Shown here: positions 37,860 through 47,398 of the stretch, piece after piece | Layout of the letters: each line of letters starts with the position of its first letter | How positions within the stretch are numbered: position 1 is the first letter of the stretch | DNA from: Nitrosospira sp. Nsp2 | Lineage (GTDB): Bacteria > Pseudomonadota > Gammaproteobacteria > Burkholderiales > Nitrosomonadaceae | Length of the DNA stretch: 64,000 bases | Direction of reading: 5' to 3' | NCBI RefSeq assembly: GCF_003050965.1 | Contig: NZ_QAOU01000003.1 | Coordinates: 1-64,000 of the forward strand | Made by a program: the position numbers and the translations under genes | Notes under the pieces: model-generated | Seen by the model: the letters and a program-made list of their open reading frames with translations, nothing else | What the model was told of the DNA's origin: nothing | Database searches by the model: none

Positions 37860-38533
37860 TATTGGCTAGCCCATGATGGTGAGGAATGGAACGCTTGCTT
37901 CGCTTTATTTTGCTTAATCAAGCGGGAAAAGTCTTCAGCGGCGGCTCGAATGTCCGAGGCATGAAACAACGCGTTGCTTACCGCCACCGCATCGGCGCCG
38001 CGCCGTATCAAGTCGGCCGCATTATCGTAGGTGATGCCTCCGATAGCGACAACCGGAATCTTCAGTTCCTGCTTTGCACGGTTCAGCAGGTCTATTGCAG
38101 CGGGGGTTGCTCCAGGCTTGGTCACCGAAGCGAAAAAAGCGCCGAATGCGACATAGTCTGCGCGGTGATGCTCGGCTTCGGCGGCAAGCTCCAGCCGGTC
38201 GTAGCAGGAAATGCCGATAATCTTACCTTGCCCCAGGAGTCGGCGCGCATCGGTAAGGGGGGTGTCCTCCCGCCCTAAATGCACGCCGTCGGCGCTCACC
38301 TCAATCGCCAGATCAAGATGATCGTTGATGACGAATGGAACCTGGAAGGCTCGGCAAAGACGAGCGAGCGCGTGTGCCTGCTCCCGACGCAATTCGCTCC
38401 CAGCTGCCTTGTTGCGGTATTGGACCAGACGGGCTCCGCCTTCCAGGGCCTGCCGCGCCATCGCAATCAGCTCCGGTGTGTCCGCCACGTCCGGGGTGAG
38501 AGCGTATAACCCGTTAATTATCGCCTGGGGCAT
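37859..38533 (-). CDS. thiE: Thiamine-phosphate synthase
   Basis: 224 residues. It joins HMP pyrophosphate and thiazole phosphate to thiamine phosphate. TIM-barrel motifs seen include VQYRNKAAG (pyrophosphate site), [20 protein letters not shown] and VAIGGI. The C-terminal tail of about 20 residues is extra. ATG 38533 ([15 protein letters not shown]) lies inside the end of thiD, overlapping by 20 bp. Operon thiD-thiE-hemL. Confidence 0.95.
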   Translation of the reverse strand: MPQAIINGLYALTPDVADTPELIAMARQALEGGARLVQYRNKAAGSELRREQAHALARLCRAFQVPFVINDHLDLAIEVSADGVHLGREDTPLTDARRLLGQGKIIGISCYDRLELAAEAEHHRADYVAFGAFFASVTKPGATPAAIDLLNRAKQELKIPVVAIGGITYDNAADLIRRGADAVAVSNALFHASDIRAAAEDFSRLIKQNKAKQAFHSSPSWASQ

Positions 38534-39368
38534 CGTTGTCGTTCCCGTCCCCGGTATCGCTCTCGTCACGAGCCCAGAACATTCGATCAGGCAGATACTG
38601 TCCCATTCCCGGGCGAAATCCGGCTTTCAGGGATTGCCAGGTATATTCTTGCGCTTCATAGACCCCTTCGGCCATCGATAGTCCGTTCGCAAGGCCAGCG
38701 GCGATAGCCGAGGCGAGCGTGCAGCCGGACCCATGGTACGAGCCAGTCAGTCGGCGCCACGTGTCCGACCGTACGATGCCGCCGCTTCCGTACAGGTTGT
38801 TGATGACCTGGGACGTATTTTCGTGTGTACCGGTAATCAGGACGTATTCGCAGCCCAGGCGCAAAAGCCGACCGGCGCACTCGTTCAGATTCGGCATGTC
38901 ATAATCATCCTCATCGTCCTGGGCGAGCCGCCTCGCTTCCATGCTGTTGGGGGTGATAATAGTCGCCTGAGGAAGCAACAGTTCCCGCATTGCCATGACC
39001 ATCTCGTCGTTTGCGAGTTCATCACCTCGTCCCGACGCAAGTACCGGGTCCAGTACCAGCGGAATGTTGGGATAATCGGAAATGACCTCCGCAATGGAGG
39101 CTATAATTTCCACGCTACCCAATAGCCCGATCTTGAACACATGTACCGGCATGTCTTCCAGGACCGCCCGTGCCTGATCGGCCACCCATTCAGGGTCCAG
39201 GGCCATTACGTCGTCCACTCCGGCTGTATCCTGGATGGTTATGGCTGTGATCACCGATAACGGGTGACATCCCATGCTGGCGAGGGTGAGAACATCGGCC
39301 TGAATACCGGCACCACCGGTTGAGTCGCTGGCAGCGAAAGAAAGTACCGTGGGGGGTGGCTGAGACAT
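38514..39368 (-). CDS. thiD: Hydroxymethylpyrimidine/phosphomethylpyrimidine kinase
   Basis: 284 residues. It phosphorylates HMP and HMP-P for thiamine synthesis. Ribokinase-fold motifs are SFAASDSTGGAGIQAD near the start and GSYHGSGCTLASAIAA with the catalytic region near the C-terminus. The last 15 residues are acidic and Asp/Asn-rich. It is the first gene of the operon and is divergent from the rubredoxin gene across 48 bp. Confidence 0.95.
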   Translation of the reverse strand: MSQPPPTVLSFAASDSTGGAGIQADVLTLASMGCHPLSVITAITIQDTAGVDDVMALDPEWVADQARAVLEDMPVHVFKIGLLGSVEIIASIAEVISDYPNIPLVLDPVLASGRGDELANDEMVMAMRELLLPQATIITPNSMEARRLAQDDEDDYDMPNLNECAGRLLRLGCEYVLITGTHENTSQVINNLYGSGGIVRSDTWRRLTGSYHGSGCTLASAIAAGLANGLSMAEGVYEAQEYTWQSLKAGFRPGMGQYLPDRMFWARDESDTGDGNDNDAPGDN

Positions 39369-39416
39369 GGACTAATACCGTAAAATGATATTTTAACCTA
39401 ATTACTCCCGCTCATC

Positions 39417-39605
39417 ATGACCACCACAGAAACTCGCGTTTACCGTTGCTACATGTGTCTCATTTGCGGTTATGTATATGATGAAGCCGAAGGGTCGCCA
39501 CAGGAAGGCATTCCTCCCGGCACTCGATGGGAAGACGTTCCGATGAATTGGACTTGCCCGGAATGCGCCGCGCGCAAGGAAGATTTTGAAATGATTGAAA
39601 TCTGA
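39417..39605 (+). CDS. Rubredoxin
   Basis: 62 residues. A single Fe(Cys)4 site is formed by Cys14, Cys17 (CLICG), Cys47 and Cys50 (CPEC). It is a small cytoplasmic electron carrier. The N-terminal extension of about 10 residues is slightly longer than in typical 52-54-residue rubredoxins. The gloA start follows the stop by one base. Confidence 0.95.
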   Translation: MTTTETRVYRCYMCLICGYVYDEAEGSPQEGIPPGTRWEDVPMNWTCPECAARKEDFEMIEI

Positions 39606-39606
39606 A

Positions 39607-39996
39607 ATGCGTATTCTTCATACCATGCTGCGTGTTGGCGATCTGGAAAAATCCATCGCCTTCTATACCGATGTGCTGGGGATGAAAGTACTGCGGCGGA
39701 AAGATTACCCCGAGGGAAAGTTTACGCTCGCCTTTGTCGGTTATCAGGATGAGGTGCTTGGCACAGTATTGGAGCTAACCCACAACTGGGATACGAAGCA
39801 ATATGACCTGGGCAATGGCTATGGGCATATTGCGGTAGAAGTGGACGATGCCTACAAGGCCTGCGCGGAAGTGAAGAAGCGCGGCGGCAAGGTAACGCGG
39901 GAAGCGGGACCGATGAAACATGGCGCCACCGTCATCGCTTTTGTGGAAGACCCCGACGGCTACAAGATCGAATTCATCCAGAAGAAAACCGCCTAG
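39607..39996 (+). CDS. gloA: Lactoylglutathione lyase (glyoxalase I)
   Basis: 129 residues. It isomerises the hemithioacetal of methylglyoxal and glutathione. The metal ligands His5, Glu56, His74 and Glu122 are all present at the Escherichia coli GloA positions. ATG 39607 ([12 protein letters not shown]) starts one base after the rubredoxin stop, so the two are co-transcribed. Confidence 0.96.
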   Translation: MRILHTMLRVGDLEKSIAFYTDVLGMKVLRRKDYPEGKFTLAFVGYQDEVLGTVLELTHNWDTKQYDLGNGYGHIAVEVDDAYKACAEVKKRGGKVTREAGPMKHGATVIAFVEDPDGYKIEFIQKKTA

Positions 39997-40023
39997 ACGC
40001 GCTTGGACGTATTAGCGCCCGTC

Positions 40024-40323
40024 CTATGACTGATCGTTGTCGTCCTGCCCATCCTGCCGGTTGAAGAAGAATACGGCGATCGAGATGATGGTAACAGGCA
40101 GAATAACGTATAAGCCGAGTGCGTAATTCGCCCCATCCCCGTGATCATGAGGCGGAGGAGTGGAAATTATCTTGTACGCGTGGGCTACGCTGACGGTGAG
40201 AACCAGAACGAGGCCCGCGATGCGGCGATTGCTTACCAAAGCCCGGCCAGTCGCCTGGTTGAGCAGGTGCGCGGCGTAATAGCCCAGGAAATAGATCCCG
40301 GTATAGAAAATCAAGGCGCCCAT
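40024..40323 (-). CDS. Small membrane protein, unknown function
   Basis: 99 residues with about three hydrophobic segments (near 3-18, 35-47 and 65-86) and a His/Asp-rich loop (PPPHDHGDG) between the second and third. The C-terminus is acidic (DGQDDNDQS). No family recognised. It precedes nothing on the same strand closely; the 40384-40617 gene lies 60 bp upstream and may share its transcript. Confidence 0.65.
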   Translation of the reverse strand: MGALIFYTGIYFLGYYAAHLLNQATGRALVSNRRIAGLVLVLTVSVAHAYKIISTPPPHDHGDGANYALGLYVILPVTIISIAVFFFNRQDGQDDNDQS

Positions 40324-40383
40324 AAAGAGTTCCTGGCGTTAGGAGCTCGTCTCTGCGAGTGAGTTAAACGCCAAGGTCCCTCG

Positions 40384-40617
40384 TTATTTGCTCTTCTTGT
40401 TTTCCGCGTCAGCTGCCTTCTCACGCTTTTTGGTTTCGGCTTCAAGCTGCGGTTCCGGTTTTTTCGGCTTTGACGCAGCGGCTTTTGCCTCGTCCGCCGC
40501 GATGATTTTTGCCGCCTTGGACCAGGGGAATTCCTGAGCCTCTTTTTGCGCGGAAACCTGCGCTGAAACCTGTATCGAGCAAAGCGCGAAAAACAGCGCC
40601 GGCAGTATTTTCTTCAT
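40384..40617 (-). CDS. Small exported Lys/Ala/Glu-rich protein
   Basis: 77 residues. An N-terminal signal peptide (MKKILPALFFALCSIQVSA, cleavage after VSA near residue 19) leads into a highly charged tail rich in Ala, Lys and Glu, with a proline spot (KPKKPEPQ). The mature part is likely helical and periplasmic. No family recognised. It is upstream of the small membrane protein at 40024. Confidence 0.65.
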   Translation of the reverse strand: MKKILPALFFALCSIQVSAQVSAQKEAQEFPWSKAAKIIAADEAKAAASKPKKPEPQLEAETKKREKAADAENKKSK

Positions 40618-40751
40618 AAGTCTTGTAATCAGTCAGCAATCCGCCGCGGGGCCAGGACCGGAATTTCCACGGGCGCGGACAGGTGTGTGATAGCAGGATC
40701 GTATCTCAAAACTTGGGTGAATTTCAAGGCTGGCACCTGTTCCCATCAGCC

Positions 40752-42041
40752 TTATTTCACGCCGATACCGTTCTTTTCAAATTCCGCCAGGATTTCACGG
40801 TTGAGGTTGGAGCGCAGCCGTAACACTCCACCTTCTGGATCTTGCACCCATATTATCAGGTCAACGATGGCGCCATTCTCGGCAAATTCCTTGAGGATAA
40901 CGGTAGGTTCGGGTTCCGCCAATATCTGCTGCCGCTTCGCGGCTTCCAGCATGATGCGCATGGCCGTCTCTACTGGGCTGGAGTAGCTGACCTTTATGGT
41001 TATAATTAGACGCAGGCGGTGGTTGGCATAGGTTTGACGGACAACCGTCGAAGTAATAAACGTGTCGTTCGGAATAAGCGCTTCAGTTCCGTCTTCGGTC
41101 TTGAGCACCACATATCGCGTAGTAAGCGAAACAACCTCTCCCTTGCGGTTGTCCACCGCCACGGTATCACCGATGTGCAGGGATCGATCCAGCAGAATAA
41201 TGTATCCACTGATGTAGTTACTCGCAATCTTCTGCAGGCCGAATCCGAGCCCTACCCCAAGCGCGCCCCCGAACACCGACAAAACGGTGATATCTACCCC
41301 CACCATGGGTAGCGCGATCAGGACCCCTGCCACAATCAGGATCGTGCGGCTGATTTTCGAGAGAATGACGCGCTGGTTGATGTCCAGCGCGCTGGCGTCC
41401 ATTAGCCGGGTTTCGAACGCGGTGGCGAGCCAAAGCGCGACCAGTATGCTGGCGGTGAATGCAGCGATCCCCTGCGCGATGAGCAATATCGAAAGCCGCT
41501 GTTTGCCGACGTGAAACCCGACATTGTCGAGAAGATCGAGTATTCCAGGCAACAGGCCTGTTATATAAAGCGCAAGGCCGATCCAGACAATCCAGCCAAT
41601 AAACAGCTCCCAAGGATGCAGCCACTTCTGGGTCGAAAACACTCTGCGCAACATATAGACAGTTACGCGAATCAGGGCGAGCGCAAACAGTAGCGGTACC
41701 ACGATGTTAAGAAGATGGGGGGAGTACCAGTAGCTGAGCAGCCACCTCCCGGGAATGACGAGCGCAAGCGCGAACACCGGAAACATGAGTCGGCTCATGC
41801 TGCGCATGCTGATATTAAGGCGCCGGCTTTTGCTTTCTGATGGAACTGGAACGCGGCGCTCGAATTGCCGCAGTAACAGCCACGCAAGCCCGAGACTTGC
41901 TACCAGCACCGCAATTTGCCACAACACGCTCGCTTCCTGCACGTCCGTGATCAGATTACGCAGCAGACTCTGGAATTCGCTGTCGGCTGGCATTTGAGCT
42001 GGCATCGGGCCTGAAATCTGGGCTGGCATTTCGGCTGACAT
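40752..42041 (-). CDS. Mechanosensitive ion channel, MscS family
   Basis: 429 residues. Several N-terminal membrane segments precede the MscS core. The pore helix region GGALGVGLGFGLQKIASNYISG (about residues 255-276) shows the Gly/Ala packing of TM3. The beta domain (GDTVAVDNRKGEVVSLTTRY) and C-terminal alpha/beta domain follow. Such channels release osmolytes on hypo-osmotic shock. The N-terminus (MSAEMPAQISGPMPAQM) is repetitive and the true start could be internal. It is the last gene of the purM-to-mscS minus-strand series. Confidence 0.92.
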   Translation of the reverse strand: MSAEMPAQISGPMPAQMPADSEFQSLLRNLITDVQEASVLWQIAVLVASLGLAWLLLRQFERRVPVPSESKSRRLNISMRSMSRLMFPVFALALVIPGRWLLSYWYSPHLLNIVVPLLFALALIRVTVYMLRRVFSTQKWLHPWELFIGWIVWIGLALYITGLLPGILDLLDNVGFHVGKQRLSILLIAQGIAAFTASILVALWLATAFETRLMDASALDINQRVILSKISRTILIVAGVLIALPMVGVDITVLSVFGGALGVGLGFGLQKIASNYISGYIILLDRSLHIGDTVAVDNRKGEVVSLTTRYVVLKTEDGTEALIPNDTFITSTVVRQTYANHRLRLIITIKVSYSSPVETAMRIMLEAAKRQQILAEPEPTVILKEFAENGAIVDLIIWVQDPEGGVLRLRSNLNREILAEFEKNGIGVK

Positions 42042-42109
42042 GTGGAAACGTTGGAAAGTCCCCTGGGGAAAAACGTGGGTGTCGACAAAAGCCGGGACAA
42101 CTGCAAGCG

Positions 42110-42745
42110 CTACCGGTAAGGCAGCGAGTGCTCATAGTGGCGTTGCCAGTTTTTCCTGTAAAGATCGATAAGCGCTGCATTACCCTTTATCAACAGCACA
42201 TTCTCCGCATTTTTATACTGGGCGGCATGGGTGAAGTTGAAGCTACCCGTTATCAGCGTGGCTTCCGGGCTGCCGGCGTCGATCACCATCACTTTATTAT
42301 GGGCGCTGTCGTGATCTGAATCGGTAAAAACGGGTACACCTTCCGCCGCAATTCTCGATATCAAACTCGTTGGAATCCGGTGGATTTGATTCTTGTCGGA
42401 GAGGACTTTGACATCCACACCGCGGCGTTTGGCTGCAACCAGTGCTTCAGCAATTTTGCGGTGGGTGAAACTGAACGCCTGCACCAGAACCTGGTGTTGG
42501 GCCGTATCGATGGCGTCCCTGATGAGCTTGCCGGCATCATCCCCCGGCGTAAAAGCAGTCTGTACCGTGCCTGTCGCAGGAAGCGCAACGGGGGCCTTCC
42601 TGTCGTGGCCGCTGTCGTGACCTTTATTGTGATCGCGTTCATAACCTGGTACAGGCTGGAAAGCCGCTGCAGACGCTGTAACCAGGATTGCCATGCAGCC
42701 GGCGAGCCACCTGGAGAGGGGCACGTTACCAACCCGTAATATCAT
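42110..42745 (-). CDS. Exported phospholipase D-family nuclease-like protein
   Basis: 211 residues. A signal peptide (residues about 1-28, ending AAAFQ) is followed by a single PLD domain with one HKD motif (HNKVMVIDAG, then TGSFNFTH). One HKD per chain indicates a dimer, as in the Nuc endonuclease. ATG 42745 overlaps the end of the rsmB-like gene by 4 bp (ATGA). An upstream extension of the frame is shadow of that gene. Likely substrate is nucleic acid in the periplasm; not proven. Confidence 0.88.
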   Translation of the reverse strand: MILRVGNVPLSRWLAGCMAILVTASAAAFQPVPGYERDHNKGHDSGHDRKAPVALPATGTVQTAFTPGDDAGKLIRDAIDTAQHQVLVQAFSFTHRKIAEALVAAKRRGVDVKVLSDKNQIHRIPTSLISRIAAEGVPVFTDSDHDSAHNKVMVIDAGSPEATLITGSFNFTHAAQYKNAENVLLIKGNAALIDLYRKNWQRHYEHSLPYR

Positions 42746-44007
42746 TTGTTGCTGTTCGCCAGTTCCAATGCAGCGGCAAAAAAACCATCGGTGTGATGCG
42801 AGCGCGGCGACAGTTGCATGAAAACGCCGGTGTCGAGCGGGATTTTCTGTTGCGCCAGCAGCTCGGCGCAATTCAGAAGCGTGAAAAGCGGATGGGCCGC
42901 GAGAAAATTCTCGACGATTTCCTGGTTTTCTTCCGGCAAAAAACTGCAAGTGGCATAGACAAGCCTGCCGCCGGGTTTGAGCAGATTTGACGCCGACGCC
43001 AGGATAGCGCCCTGTTTGCGCTTGAGTTCTTCGATGCTGTGCGGAGACTGCCGCCATTTCAGATCCGGGTTGCGGCGAAGCGTCCCCAGGCCGCTACATG
43101 GCGCATCCACCAGCACGCGGTCGATCTTGCCTGCAAGCCGTTTTACCTTCAGATCGTTCTCGTTGACGATAAGCTGCGGATACAGGTTGGACAAACCGGA
43201 GCGCTTGAGGCGCGGCTTGAGGTTATTAAGCCGTTTTTCCGAGGTATCGAACGCATAAATGCGTCCTTGTGACCGCATGAAAGCGCCTAGCATCAGGGAC
43301 TTGCCGCCTGCCCCCGCACAAAAATCGACGACCATGTCGCGGCGGCGCGGAGCGAGCAGATAGCCCAGCAACTGGCTGCTTTCGTCCTGGACTTCCACTT
43401 TGCCAGTAGTGAACAATTCATTGCGGTTGATGCCGGGTTTACCGAAAAGGCGGATGCCGACGGGAGAGTACGGCGTAGCATCGCCCTCGATACCATCACT
43501 TTTCAGTAGCGCAAGCACTTCTTCGCGGTTCGCAAGCAACGCATTGACGCGCAGATCGAGTGGTGCCGGCTCTTGCATCGAGCGTCCCAGATCGAGAATC
43601 TCACGCTCTTCCATGAAACCGTGCAGTTTTTCGGTCAACCAGTCCGGAAATTCCGCCTGGACAGCCAGCGGCTGCGATTCCGGCCTCACTGCCTTCAATT
43701 GTGCAATCCACTTTGCATCTGCTTCGCTGACGAGCGGCGTCAGTTCGCGCAGATTCATCCCGTGGAATTTCGCCAGATAGCCGAGCAACAGCGAACGCGG
43801 AGTCGCAATATCGATCACGCGCTCAAGAAAAAACCGGTGACGCAGAATGCCGAATACGGCTTCGGCAATAAACGCCCGGTCATTTACGCCGAGCTTGGGG
43901 TTCTCCCGGAAAAAACGCCTGAGTTTCGAATCAGCGGGATGCTCCAGCGGAAGCACGGCACGGAGCGCGGCGGTAGCCGTCTCCAGGTGGGCAGGGGTGA
44001 GGCGCAT
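42742..44007 (-). CDS. RsmB/NOP-family RNA cytosine-5 methyltransferase
   Basis: 421 residues. It methylates C5 of a cytosine in rRNA or tRNA with SAM. The SAM-binding segment is VDFCAGAGGKSLML. The two catalytic cysteines lie in DAPCSGLGTLRRNP and ATCSFLPEEN. An N-terminal helical NusB-like region occupies about 1-140. RsmB (16S C967) is the closest name but RsmF-like substrates cannot be excluded. It overlaps the PLD gene by 4 bp. Confidence 0.92.
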   Translation of the reverse strand: MRLTPAHLETATAALRAVLPLEHPADSKLRRFFRENPKLGVNDRAFIAEAVFGILRHRFFLERVIDIATPRSLLLGYLAKFHGMNLRELTPLVSEADAKWIAQLKAVRPESQPLAVQAEFPDWLTEKLHGFMEEREILDLGRSMQEPAPLDLRVNALLANREEVLALLKSDGIEGDATPYSPVGIRLFGKPGINRNELFTTGKVEVQDESSQLLGYLLAPRRRDMVVDFCAGAGGKSLMLGAFMRSQGRIYAFDTSEKRLNNLKPRLKRSGLSNLYPQLIVNENDLKVKRLAGKIDRVLVDAPCSGLGTLRRNPDLKWRQSPHSIEELKRKQGAILASASNLLKPGGRLVYATCSFLPEENQEIVENFLAAHPLFTLLNCAELLAQQKIPLDTGVFMQLSPRSHHTDGFFAAALELANSNK

Positions 44008-44123
44008 CTATTGTGGGTATTGCGGAAGGAAGTGGAGGCGAAATAGCGTAGCTCGAACACAACATACATCATAACAGGAGCGATGACTACTGTAGCCCGG
44101 GTTACCCCGGGTTAGCTCAGGGT

Positions 44124-44891
44124 TTAGTATAAGCGCCCCTGTTTCTGGTCGTTGACCGATTTTTCCGCATAGCTGATGTTTTTGACCATCTGATCCGTCA
44201 CAATCCCCAATTTTTCAGCTGCCACCACGCGTACGGGCAGCATGTGATGGTCAACCGCAAGCCAGATCTTCTTGTCGCGGTCGCCCTCTTTCTCCAGCTG
44301 CTTTGTCAGTACGATGGTTTCGAGTTTGCCCATCGGCGTGTCCAGGGTTTCCTTGCCCACTGCATAGCGGGCTGGTTCGAGGCGGCGGCCATCGGTTTCA
44401 TGCAGCGTTACCATTTTGCCCGCGACCGGCGAAAACATGAAGCTATAGTGCAGGCTGAGCCTGTCCAGCGTATCGGTGGGCAAAGGCTTCTGTTCTTCCC
44501 CGCGTTTATGCTGAAGAGTCAGAAGCTTCTTATCCCAATCGAAAATGGCTACCTTGGGCGGTTTCTTGCCGTGCTGATCAGAGAAGCGGTTGGGGCGAAG
44601 CAATCCCTGTGCCGTCACCGTGCCCTCGCTATCGCGCACCACATTGTCCGGTTGTGTCAGCGCCAGCAAGCCTTTTGCGCGGCCCTCGCTGTTAATGGCA
44701 TAGCTCCGCGTACCGTTTTCCTGGCGGATTTCCACCGTTTCAGTCATTTCTGCTTCAAGGTTGCCGGATGTGACCGTATAGCTGATATCGATGCGCGGAG
44801 GAACACCTGCGGCATAAGCGCCAGCGGAAAACGCAGAAAAGGTAAATGCGGTAACACTTAAACCCCACAGCAAAGCAAGCGGTAATTTCAT
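44124..44891 (-). CDS. DUF3108 exported protein
   Basis: 255 residues. A signal peptide (ending AYA near residue 28) is followed by a beta-rich DUF3108 domain, recognised by the pattern of repeated strands around LDRLSLHYSFMF, KETLDTPMGKLETIVLTK and WLAVDHHMLPVRV. Function unknown; in many betaproteobacteria it follows purN as here. It overlaps purN by 4 bp (ATGA). Confidence 0.9.
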   Translation of the reverse strand: MKLPLALLWGLSVTAFTFSAFSAGAYAAGVPPRIDISYTVTSGNLEAEMTETVEIRQENGTRSYAINSEGRAKGLLALTQPDNVVRDSEGTVTAQGLLRPNRFSDQHGKKPPKVAIFDWDKKLLTLQHKRGEEQKPLPTDTLDRLSLHYSFMFSPVAGKMVTLHETDGRRLEPARYAVGKETLDTPMGKLETIVLTKQLEKEGDRDKKIWLAVDHHMLPVRVVAAEKLGIVTDQMVKNISYAEKSVNDQKQGRLY

Positions 44892-45526
44892 TTTAATAGT
44901 CCAGGTGAATACAGAACGGAGCCATCGAATATGGCGTTGCTTACGTCGACGGCGCTCTCGGAAATTCTAAGCCGGCCCTCCATGAGCCAGCGCACGGCTT
45001 CGGGGTAAATAAGGTGCTCCTGTTGCAGGACGCGGGCGGCGAGCGTTTGCTCGGTGTCATCCGGTAGTATCTGGAGCGCCGCCTGAACAATGATTGGGCC
45101 GCGATCCATCTGCGCGGTAACGAAATGTACCGTACAGCCATGTATCTTTACCCCTTCCTGCAACGCCCGCCGGTGAGTATGGAGCCCCGGAAAGGCAGGA
45201 AGCAGCGAAGGATGGACATTTAGCAGTTTCCCAGGATAACGGTTTACGAAACCATCCCCCAAGATGCGCATGAACCCGGCAAGCGCGATCAGATCGGGCT
45301 GGTACTTGTCGATTGCCTGCGCCAGCGCGGCATCAAATGCCTCACGACCGGAATAAGACAATTGATCCAGCACGATGGTTTCAAGGCCGTGCTTTCTTGC
45401 AATTTCCAGCCCAGGCGCGTTGGGCCTGTTGCTGATGACTGCTGCTATCCGCGCGGGGAGTTTCGCCTCAATCAGGGCCTCCATATTGCTTCCCCGGCCC
45501 GAGATGAGGATAACGAGCGATTTCAT
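44888..45526 (-). CDS. purN: Phosphoribosylglycinamide formyltransferase
   Basis: 212 residues. It transfers formyl from 10-formyl-THF to GAR in purine synthesis. Motifs: SGRGSNMEA for phosphate binding, and catalytic Asn/His/Asp in LLNVHPSLLPAF and DRGPIIVQ. ATG 45526 (MKSLVILISGRGSN) is chosen; a TTG at 45568 would overlap purM. It lies after purM and shares its transcript. Confidence 0.96.
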   Translation of the reverse strand: MKSLVILISGRGSNMEALIEAKLPARIAAVISNRPNAPGLEIARKHGLETIVLDQLSYSGREAFDAALAQAIDKYQPDLIALAGFMRILGDGFVNRYPGKLLNVHPSLLPAFPGLHTHRRALQEGVKIHGCTVHFVTAQMDRGPIIVQAALQILPDDTEQTLAARVLQQEHLIYPEAVRWLMEGRLRISESAVDVSNAIFDGSVLYSPGLLK

Positions 45527-45560
45527 TTCCGCAGAGGCGCGACCTCGGACGCCTTGCTGC

Positions 45561-46619
45561 TCACTCAATTATCGTCTGCGCTTCGTTTGCAGCGCGTGTT
45601 CGAATCGTGCCAATCCGCCAGACGGTTTCGCCCGCCGATTGCAATAACCGCATTGCCCTATCAGCCAGGTCCGGTCCCACGATCAGCGCCATGCCGATAC
45701 CGCAATTGAAGACGCGGTACATTTCCTTCTCGTCTACATTTCCCTGTTGCCGCAGCCACTTGAAAAGTGGAGGCATATCCCATGTTTCCTTTTTCAGTAC
45801 TGCGGTGACACCGTCAGGCAGGACACGCGGGATATTTTCCACCAGCCCGCCGCCCGTGATATGGGCCAACCCTTTCACCGGCAGCTGCCTCATCAGTTCG
45901 AGCACCGGCTTAACATAGATCCGGGTTGGCGCCATGATTACATCAACTAACGCTTTGCCGTTGAAATCGGTAGACAGGTCTATGCCATTTTTTTCGATGA
46001 TCTTGCGTATCAGCGAGTAGCCGTTGGAATGGGCGCCGCTGGATGCCAACCCCAATACTGCGTCCCCTTCCCGGATATCCAGGCCTGTGATGATATTGTC
46101 TTTCTCTACCACCCCGACGGCGAAGCCGGCCAGATCGTATTCCCCCTCGGGGTACATGCCCGGCATTTCCGCGGTCTCGCCGCCGATCAAGGCGCACCCT
46201 GCCTGTTCGCAACCCGCCGCAATACCCTTGACTACAAGGGTCGCTGTATCCACATCGAGCCGTCCGCAGGCAAAGTAGTCCAGGAAGAACAAGGGTTCCG
46301 CTCCTTGGACCAGGATATCGTTCACACTCATTGCCACCAGGTCTGTGCCCACGCTGTCGTGCTTTCCTGCCTGGAACGCAAGCTTCAACTTGGTGCCCAC
46401 GCCATCGGTACCCGATACCAGCACGGGTTGACGATATTTTTTCGAAATTTCAAACAGCGCGCCGAACCCGCCGATGCCCGCGAGCACTTCCGGACGCATG
46501 GTACGCTTGGCGTAAGGCTTGATGTTTTCTACCAGCCGGTCTCCTGCATCGATGTCCACACCGGCCGCGCGGTAGGAAAGAGGCGTGGGGGGCGGGTTCT
46601 CCCGTTTAAATGAAGTCAA
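45561..46619 (-). CDS. purM: Phosphoribosylformylglycinamidine cyclo-ligase (AIR synthetase)
   Basis: 352 residues. It closes the imidazole ring of AIR with ATP. Motifs: [14 protein letters not shown] at the N-terminus, [11 protein letters not shown], and [11 protein letters not shown] chose TTG 46619 ([16 protein letters not shown]), which fits the family length; the frame is open to an ATG at 46685 but that extension has no family support or ribosome site. First gene of purM-purN-DUF3108, divergent from hda. Confidence 0.94.
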   Translation of the reverse strand: MTSFKRENPPPTPLSYRAAGVDIDAGDRLVENIKPYAKRTMRPEVLAGIGGFGALFEISKKYRQPVLVSGTDGVGTKLKLAFQAGKHDSVGTDLVAMSVNDILVQGAEPLFFLDYFACGRLDVDTATLVVKGIAAGCEQAGCALIGGETAEMPGMYPEGEYDLAGFAVGVVEKDNIITGLDIREGDAVLGLASSGAHSNGYSLIRKIIEKNGIDLSTDFNGKALVDVIMAPTRIYVKPVLELMRQLPVKGLAHITGGGLVENIPRVLPDGVTAVLKKETWDMPPLFKWLRQQGNVDEKEMYRVFNCGIGMALIVGPDLADRAMRLLQSAGETVWRIGTIRTRAANEAQTIIE

Positions 46620-46720
46620 GTTGAGTTCTCGTCTTGTTGCAGATAAAGTGACGGCAATTTTACCGCAAATGGATGTGTGCGCCATGCGCTATCAATATAT
46701 GGCCCGTTCTTTGATCTTTC

Positions 46721-47398
46721 GTGAAACAACTCCTGCTGGATATCGCTCCCCCGCCCCTCCCGACGCTGGCTAATTTCGTGCCCGGCCGCAACGCCGAACT
46801 ATTGCAGACCCTGGAGAACATTCTGATGGGCCGGGAGAAGGAGCGTTTCTTTTATTTATGGGGCAACCGCGGTTGCGGAAAGAGCCACTTGCTGCAGGGG
46901 CTGGCTGGAGCATATAAGCATACCCGGATGAAAGCTACCTATTACGCTTGCGATGAAAATACCCGGTTTGCCGCCGATGGCGAAGCTGACTGCGTGCTGG
47001 TGGATGATTCGGATCGTCTTGGGGCCGAAGCCCAGATCGACTTGTTTAATCTTTATAATCGCATTCGTGACGAGGGTCACGCCTGCCTGCTGGTAACAGG
47101 GCCCGTTGCTCCAGCACAGCTGAAGTTGAGGGACGATCTTGTGACGCGGCTGGGATGGGGTCTGGTATACCAGGTTCATGAACTGACTGACGAGGAAAAA
47201 ATTAAAGCCATGAAAAGCCATGCAGCCAGCCGCGGCCTCGACTTGCCGCAAGAGGTGGGCGATTACCTGCTCCGCCATGAGCGCCGCGACTTGCCCACGT
47301 TGATTGCCACTGTTGACGCGCTGGACAATTACGCTTTAGCCAACCGCCGCAAAATTACCGTTCCGCTGGTGCGTGAACTATTGCAGGCCGCATCATGA
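46721..47398 (+). CDS. hda: DnaA-related regulatory inactivator Hda
   Basis: 225 residues. With the sliding clamp it stimulates ATP hydrolysis by DnaA. The N-terminal clamp-binding motif QLLLDI (residues 3-8), Walker A GNRGCGKS (48-55), and the arginine-rich sensor region at the C-terminus are visible. The start is GTG 46721. It overlaps the next gene by 4 bp. Confidence 0.92.
   Translation: MKQLLLDIAPPPLPTLANFVPGRNAELLQTLENILMGREKERFFYLWGNRGCGKSHLLQGLAGAYKHTRMKATYYACDENTRFAADGEADCVLVDDSDRLGAEAQIDLFNLYNRIRDEGHACLLVTGPVAPAQLKLRDDLVTRLGWGLVYQVHELTDEEKIKAMKSHAASRGLDLPQEVGDYLLRHERRDLPTLIATVDALDNYALANRRKITVPLVRELLQAAS

Noticed and set aside
42746-43057. N-terminal extension of the PLD-family protein
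   Set aside because: The 104 extra codons lie inside the rsmB-like gene, are basic and low in family signal, and precede a clear signal peptide starting at ATG 42745.
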